Positions 58,889-64,000 of a DNA stretch of 64,000 nucleotides are shown here, piece by piece. This DNA is from Phialocephala subalpina (Eukaryota > Ascomycota > Leotiomycetes > Helotiales > Mollisiaceae), in the NCBI GenBank assembly GCA_900073065.1, contig FJOG01000020.1:711770-775769 (forward strand), given 5' to 3'. Position numbers and translations under genes: made by a program. Position 1 is the stretch's first letter. Each line of letters starts with the position of its first letter. Under the pieces are notes generated by a model that made no database searches, had not been told where the DNA came from, and worked only from the letters and a program-made list of their open reading frames with translations.

Positions 58889-60501
58889 CTATTCGACAAC
58901 CAGGTTATCAAACGGCACTTGCAAATTCTCTGCCTGGCTCGTCGCAAATACTCCAATAATGGGACCAACAAAATCAGGACCCATCAAGTCAAGTGTATCC
59001 ACTACTCCAAGAGTACGCCAAGGTGAGAGCCCAACAACACGATACGAAAAGAGAAGCGAGCTTTCAGTGTACTCAACGCGTAGATCGACCACCTCCTGGA
59101 TCCCAATGTCATGGGTCGTGGCCCTACTAATTTTCTTGGCATTGTTGACCACTTGCAACATAAATGACCTGGTTGAGAAGCTGTAGATAAGCTTGACGTA
59201 GCGATGCTCGTCTTTGTAGTAGGCCAAACCTGCCTCGAGTTGAGCATCGGGAGGTGCAGACACATGGTGCATAGACACTGAAGCAGTGCCTTCGAGCCCT
59301 CTTTGCCGTTTTCCAATAAACGTTACCGGCTCCTTCCATTGCGAGAGGTCTTCCTTGCTAGGTGTGAGGGTGATCGTTTTGCTATCATTCGAGAGAGTGT
59401 GATGACTGAGGACTGCGTCGCGGATGTAGAGGTAGTCTACGGTTGGCTCGGCCGTGAGGCGAGGAGTGCCTTCAGCACGTATAAGCTCTCTCCCATCCAG
59501 GATAGGGTTCAACTTGACCTGGTTCAAGGTTGGCCATTCGCCTTTGGGCCATGATCCAGTTGTGAGGAATGTCTCTCTTCCCATATTATATCGACCTTCT
59601 TTCTTCCGCACTCCGAGACACACGCCCCACCATTGTCCTCTCTGGTCTTCAATGACATCGCAATGCCCTGTATACCGAATATACTCATTTGTTCCTTTTG
59701 CCGTCAAGATGGGATTCTTCTCAAATGCCTCATAAGGACCCCAGATATCCTTTGATCTAGCCACAGTGATCATATGACCCTCATGAGTTCCACCCTCAGA
59801 AATCATCAGATAGTACCACCCATCCTTCTTGTATATATGGGGCCCTTCCGGATATATCCCTCCAGTACCGTCCCAGATCTTCTTCTCTTCTGAAAGCTTC
59901 TTGCCACTTTTGAGATCCACCTCGAACAAGTGGATCTTGGTCATCGGACCCGGAGCAGCGGATCCTTGAATGTAGGAACGTCCGTCGTCGTCGAAGAAGA
60001 TGCTTGGGTCAATGCCTTGGAACTCGAAATAGACAGGGTTACTCCACTCGTTAGACCAGATGTCAGTGGTGGAGACGATGAAGTTCTCTGATATGTCTTT
60101 TGCGGAGGTTGGGGTGTGGATGATGTTGGTGCAGACGATGTAGATGATATCATTGTGGTGCCGGATGGTTGGTGCGTATAGCCCTCCGGTTGCTAGTAGA
60201 GATTTTTCAGTGTCGTCTTGCGGCCAGATGTTTGTGCTAGATTTGGCGAGGCTGAGCTGGCTCTGTCGATGAATTGCATTGCCTGAAGCGAGTCAGCGAG
60301 ATGATCTGAAGCTTGTACTCGATTACAGTAGCACTACTTACCAATGTGTTTCCATGAAATAAGGTCCTTAGATGCATAGATCGGTAGCCCCGGAAATACG
60401 TGAAACGTGGAGTTGACGAGGAAGAAAGTATCGTCAATCTGGATAATTGATGGATCTGGAGCAAAGCCAGGTATGATTGGGTTAATATCCGTGGCAGGCA
60501 T
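58889..60501 (-). CDS. Glycoside hydrolase family 43 (beta-xylosidase/arabinofuranosidase type), no signal peptide
   Basis: Exons 60342-60501 and 58889-60282, joined over a 59-nt intron, give 517 residues. The five-bladed propeller signatures are present. These are PGFAPDPSIIQIDDTFFL with the catalytic Asp near the N-terminus, GLYAPTIRHHNDIIYIVCTN, GIDPSIFFDDDGRSY with the second Asp, and GGIYPEGPHIYKKDGWYYL with the general-acid Glu. After about residue 320 a beta-sandwich-like domain follows (QLEAGLAYYKDEHRYVKL). The protein starts MPATDINPIIP with no signal peptide, so it should act in the cytosol. With the adjacent sugar transporter this recalls the known fungal strategy of importing xylo-oligosaccharides and cutting them inside the cell. 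The exact linkage is not shown. Confidence 0.88.
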
Positions 60502-61208
60502 GATACAAAAATTACTTATAGAGAGTGAAGATAATTAATTGAGTTCAACTTGAATCTCTCTGTGACTTGGAATGATGTTTTTCTTCCTCGTTCTAAGCAT
60601 AAACTGAGAATTATGCGAATTACACATTACCAAGCTCATGCAACTCGCTTCCACATCATTGGTGCCCGGCTAAATCGAACAGCCAAGAGTCCCAAGATTC
60701 CCAAGAAAGAGATGCCAACGTCGGCGGTGAAGTATTTCACTCCGAAACGCTGCTTTGGATCCACAGATGCACATGATCCGGGTAAACAGGAGCGTCTTCA
60801 GAGGCCCCTCCTTTTCTGCAGCCAAACGTGGGGTATACCTATTCCGAACATCTTGACAGTTCCAACATTGTTCGATATCTTCTCAGGCTCATTATCAAGA
60901 TCCAACTTGTTGATAAGCCCTGCGAAGGTAGGTACATCTTCGTATATGTCGATACCGCTGTCGCCGTGCATATCTGCAAGGACCGGTTTCGTCGTCCGGG
61001 TCAATGCCCAGGGATAGAGAAGGCTCTATCGCACTCGCAGATTCGCAGGTTCGTAACCGAGAGTCCGGATGCTTCCATTCGCTCGCATGCAGTATCCTAG
61101 TTCGTGGATGTTGGAAGGAGGATGTCGGAAGGTCGTGATGTGTGTCGTTGTGAAGATGGCTGGGAAAGGGGGTTGACACGAGAGCCGAATTTTAGCGGGA
61201 ATGTAATA
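60502..61208. other. Spacer with a minus-strand coding-like relic
   Basis: On the minus strand, 60798-61004 encodes a coding-like acidic stretch (IDIYEDVPTFAGLINKLDL). Further on, 60636-60760 in another frame encodes FGVKYFTADVGISFLGILGLL, a plausible membrane segment, ending at a stop at 60636. They may be exons of an unrecognised small gene or a decayed one; I could not join them with normal introns. Confidence 0.3.
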
Positions 61209-61698
61209 ATTCCCAGCCTTGCCTCTCAAAATCTCAATTTTAGCGGCAAGGCTATGGAATATTGATATTTGCTAACAGTTTTCCGATATTTCGAACCTTA
61301 CCTCTAAAACTGATATTTGAACACAGAAAATCTTCCTCCACACTCACCATTTCCCGAGAACCTGATCCTTAATAACGTTAACATAGAAGATTCAAACGCC
61401 TTATCCTTTCCAAGCGATCGTGAGAAAGGATTCATGGATGCCAAAGCTATCGATAAAACGCTGTGCAGTTCGAGGATGAAGTATTCGTTCATGCTATAAT
61501 GTGTTTGCAGCCTTGGCGCTAAAATCGATCTAGGGAGCCAAGGATGAAAACGAATGAAAAGTTGCTAAGGCTGACAAGCCTCGCCAACTTTCTTTCTCTT
61601 TCAGTGGAAAGGCTACGAAATTTCGAAATCCCAGACATGCGACTATCGATATTTCGTAGCCCTGCCTCTGAAATTTAAGAGGCAAGGCTACGAGATAT
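61209..61698. repeat. Cluster 2 of short hairpin-forming repeats
   Basis: The unit of cluster 1 recurs in both orientations: AGCCTTGCCTCTCAAAAT with ATTTTAGCGGCAAGGCT near 61215-61252, a variant near 61296, GGAAAGGCTACGAAATTTCG at 61605-61625, and an inverted pair at 61649-61669 against 61678-61698. The last pair is a 21-base stem with 19 matches and an 8-base loop. Confidence 0.75.
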
Positions 61699-61775
61699 TG
61701 AACTCTCTCGAGTTGTGAAACAATTGACTAGAGTTGTGAATTCACATAAAATTTCGGAATTATTCCTTTCTAACA

Positions 61776-62124
61776 TCGCCAACTTTCCCTCAATTTTATT
61801 TTTGAGTCTATTACTTATATCTTTAACTCAAGTCAATAGAAGCTATGTTTGGAGGCATTAATTACGGTTTTGGGAGCATCAACAACTGTCGTGGGTACCT
61901 ATAATATTTCGAAGTTGTTGACCTCCTTAACATTCCCTCCCTCGTCAGCCTCGCCAACTGTTCCCAAAATTTTATCTTTGAATCTATTGCTTTATCTTTT
62001 AATTTAAACAATTGGGGCTATGCCTGGGAATTGAATCTTGACTTTTGGGAGTATTAAGAGATGTTGTGAGTTACTATATAATTTCGAAGTTGCTGACCTC
62101 CAACCTCATTAACTTCCCCAGCCT
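61776..62124 (+). repeat. Diverged ~175-bp tandem duplication
   Basis: Copy one spans about 61776-61950 and copy two 61951-62124. Both begin TCGCCAAC and share TTTTGAGTCTATT/TTTGAATCTATT and ATTTCGAAGTTG(T/C)TGACCTCC. Divergence is visible throughout, so the duplication is old. It has no coding potential that I can see. Confidence 0.65.
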
Positions 62125-62475
62125 TAAAACTTTTCTTCCTCAGCCTGCTCAACTTTTACCGAGACACGATGTGCAACAAAACTTCGCCAATGTTCGTCTC
62201 AAGGTCAAAAGTGACGGTGCTAATCACTATTTCGTAGATTCAAGTGTGCTACAGAGGATTGAAGGTCTGTTGTACAGAAATTTGTTGAGCATCTAGCTAT
62301 CGGGTATGAAAACAAGCTCTACAAAAGCAGCGACCAAAGAGTCGATAACTGTAGGAGCTGTGAGAAGGAGAAAATAATATATGTACATTGAACCACTTTT
62401 TGAACACCACCGATCCTGTCAGGGCACCCCTGAATTCAGAGCTCGCCAGCTCTACCCATATTTGGATGCATGTGG
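62125..62475. other. 3' flank of the pectate lyase gene
   Basis: No gene supported; holds the probable 3' UTR of the minus-strand pectate lyase. Confidence 0.4.
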
Positions 62476-63658
62476 TTATGACACAACGACATCCGAGCCG
62501 TAAATGCAGTACGTGCCATCATTACCCGATCCATTCTCAGTAGGTTCCTGGCTGTTATCATCCGTCCCAGTGAAAGTAACACAAACATCATCAACACCCG
62601 TGACAACCGAGTTCGTAATCGTCGCACTGTCGCCATAGTTGGAGTTGATACCAGCAAGCATGGTTCCATCAGTAGCAGAGATACCATCCATAATAACATG
62701 ACGCTCATACATCGAATCGCAATTACCACAAGATCTGTAAAGCTTGCCAAATGTATCGACAGTGAAATCAGAGATGGAAATTGTTCCAGCACCATTGTGT
62801 TGAACGACTTTATCATCTGCGCCGAAGGCGCCGCCGCCGATGATCTTGGTTGTTTCGCCGGCGTCTTGGTTTTTGACTGTGAATGCATCCTCGCAAACGG
62901 CTGACCACCAGACATTGGTGAGGGTGCAAGCACCTTGGCAGTGGACGCCTTCAATTTGGTTGGGGCCGATACTAGGAAAAGGTCAGCTTCTTGAATTTTT
63001 GGAGAGAGGATGTTTTTACTCACATGACATTGGAGAGAGATCCTCCATTCTCAATCTGGAAGACAGCATCGGAGTCGCCGCCTTCGGCTTGGCCTGTGCA
63101 GGAAACACCACGGTCAAACATAACCATGCCGCCATCGAACGAGTCTCCGGCCGCGATAGTCTGGGCAGCGGAAAGAACAGAAGTGCCGGAGGAGGCGGGG
63201 AGAGATCCGCCTGATGAGTCCGAGCTGCTTCCGCTGGTTGAGGAAGCCTTGGTGGTTGCAGCAGCGCCAGAGGACTTGGCAGCGGAAGACTTGGAAGCCT
63301 TGGTGGAGGTAGCAGCGCTAGAATCATCAGTGGCTGAAGCTTTGCTGTCACTGTCGGAGCTATCGGTGGTGGTGGCCTTGCTGGCTTTGGTGGTTGTGGT
63401 CTTGGACGACTTCTTGGTGGTGCTGGATGAGGCTGCGGCAGCCTTGAGGCCGTTCAAGTTGGCAAAGCCTGATGAAGATGCGCTGCCAGAGTTTCCAAAG
63501 CCGGAAGATGGGCGGAGGCCAGTGGTTGAGCGAGCATTGCCGGAAGAGTTACGTCCAAAGCCAGTGTCCTCGTCACAGTCTCGCTTTTCGAACGCGGGAG
63601 CAGCGCTGACTCCGAGAGCAAGGGCTAAAGCGGCCATTTGAACCATAGAGAACTTCAT
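62476..63658 (-). CDS. Secreted pectate lyase, polysaccharide lyase family 3
   Basis: Exons 63024-63658 and 62476-62971 with a 52-nt intron give 376 residues. A signal peptide ([20 protein letters not shown]) is followed by PAFEKRDCD, with a possible Lys-Arg processing site. Residues about 45-160 are an unusually long Ser/Thr/Ala/Lys-rich region. The catalytic beta-helix begins near [23 protein letters not shown]3 marks follow: [56 protein letters not shown] and DGTYCIYG, with the Cys residues and the Lys/Arg/Asp positions typical of the family. It cleaves de-esterified pectin by beta-elimination with Ca2+, outside the cell. Family members usually lack such a linker. Confidence 0.9.
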
Positions 63659-64000
63659 ATTGATGGTAGTGAAGAGTGAGAGTCAAAGTACAAATTGTGT
63701 GTTTGAATGATAGACAATAGCCAGCAATGTGAATGGATCTCGCAAAGCCAGGCGTGATAGTGAAGGTGTAAAGGTTGAAAGAATGCTAAGAATTCGAAGA
63801 ATGAAGCTGATGAACTGGAAGCCATTGTTGGAATTGTTGATGGATTATATGTATCCCATCTCACCATCACGTGTGTTGGCCTCGAAGGCTTGCTGTCGTC
63901 GTCCTCCTCCCCCACAATTCGTTTAACAATAATGAACATTTATTTACAGGAAACATGGTCGCAGAGAGCCAAGATACCAAGACAGAAAAATGCTTGGTCG
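63659..64000 (-). promoter_or_regulatory. Probable promoter and 5' UTR of the pectate lyase gene
   Basis: Upstream of ATG 63658 on the minus strand. Contains TCACGTG (63868-63874). No defined element can be assigned with certainty and no other gene is seen. Confidence 0.35.

Noticed and set aside
1..64000. tRNA or rRNA genes
   Set aside because: I scanned for T-loop-like GGTTC(A/G)AATCC words with matching stems and found no convincing candidate; a covariance search was not possible.

Overview
The window is a piece of nuclear genome from a filamentous ascomycete (Pezizomycotina). The evidence is the set of short introns of 46-64 nt with GTAAGT-like donors and CTAAC/CTGAC branch sites, the Copia retrotransposons degraded by repeat-induced point mutation (RIP), and a gene complement of fungal MFS transporters, GH43, PL3 pectate lyase and an Rrn11-like factor. 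A plant-associated lifestyle, perhaps in Leotiomycetes, is my inference and cannot be proven from this window alone. Two runs of N (44243-44262 and 54279-54757) show a scaffolded draft assembly.

Left half (1-38.7 kb): a same-strand tandem array of at least seven paralogs of an uncharacterised family. Members have a long disordered N-terminal part and two C-terminal RRM-like beta-alpha-beta-beta modules ending in a D-P-C signature. P1 (844-2493), P3 (7006-8742) and P7 (37049-38694) look translatable. P2 (3333-4550), P4 (16249-17756) and P5 (19781-21389) carry stops or frameshifts. P6 is cut in two (22129-22466 and 35007-35902). A possible eighth, N-terminal-only relic lies at 14085-14406. P5, P6 and P7 share a duplicated promoter/leader with conserved spacing.

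Transposon block (22479-34970): a 12.5-kb composite sits inside an intron of P6. The outer Copia element has 154/155-bp LTRs and a CCACC target duplication. A second RIP-degraded Copia element (23110-29499, 249-bp LTRs) is nested in its gag region. A younger solo LTR (32816-33077, GATTA duplication) sits in its reverse-transcriptase region. A perfect 250-bp tandem duplication lies inside the nested element.

Right half (39.9-64 kb): ordinary GC-balanced gene space. In order: a CAX-type cation/H+ exchanger, an extended SDR reductase, a GNAT acetyltransferase, an allantoate-permease-type MFS transporter with one frameshift, a CmcJ/NvfI-type oxidoreductase, a relic of a small secreted cysteine-containing protein, a 2-oxoglutarate/Fe(II) oxygenase, an Rrn11-like Pol I factor interrupted by a gap, a sugar-type MFS transporter, a signal-less GH43 hydrolase and a secreted PL3 pectate lyase. 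The sugar transporter and GH43 are adjacent and could form an uptake-plus-cytosolic-hydrolysis module. They are bracketed by two clusters of short hairpin-forming repeats (55.66-56.15 kb and 61.2-61.7 kb). The pectate lyase next door fits plant cell-wall breakdown.
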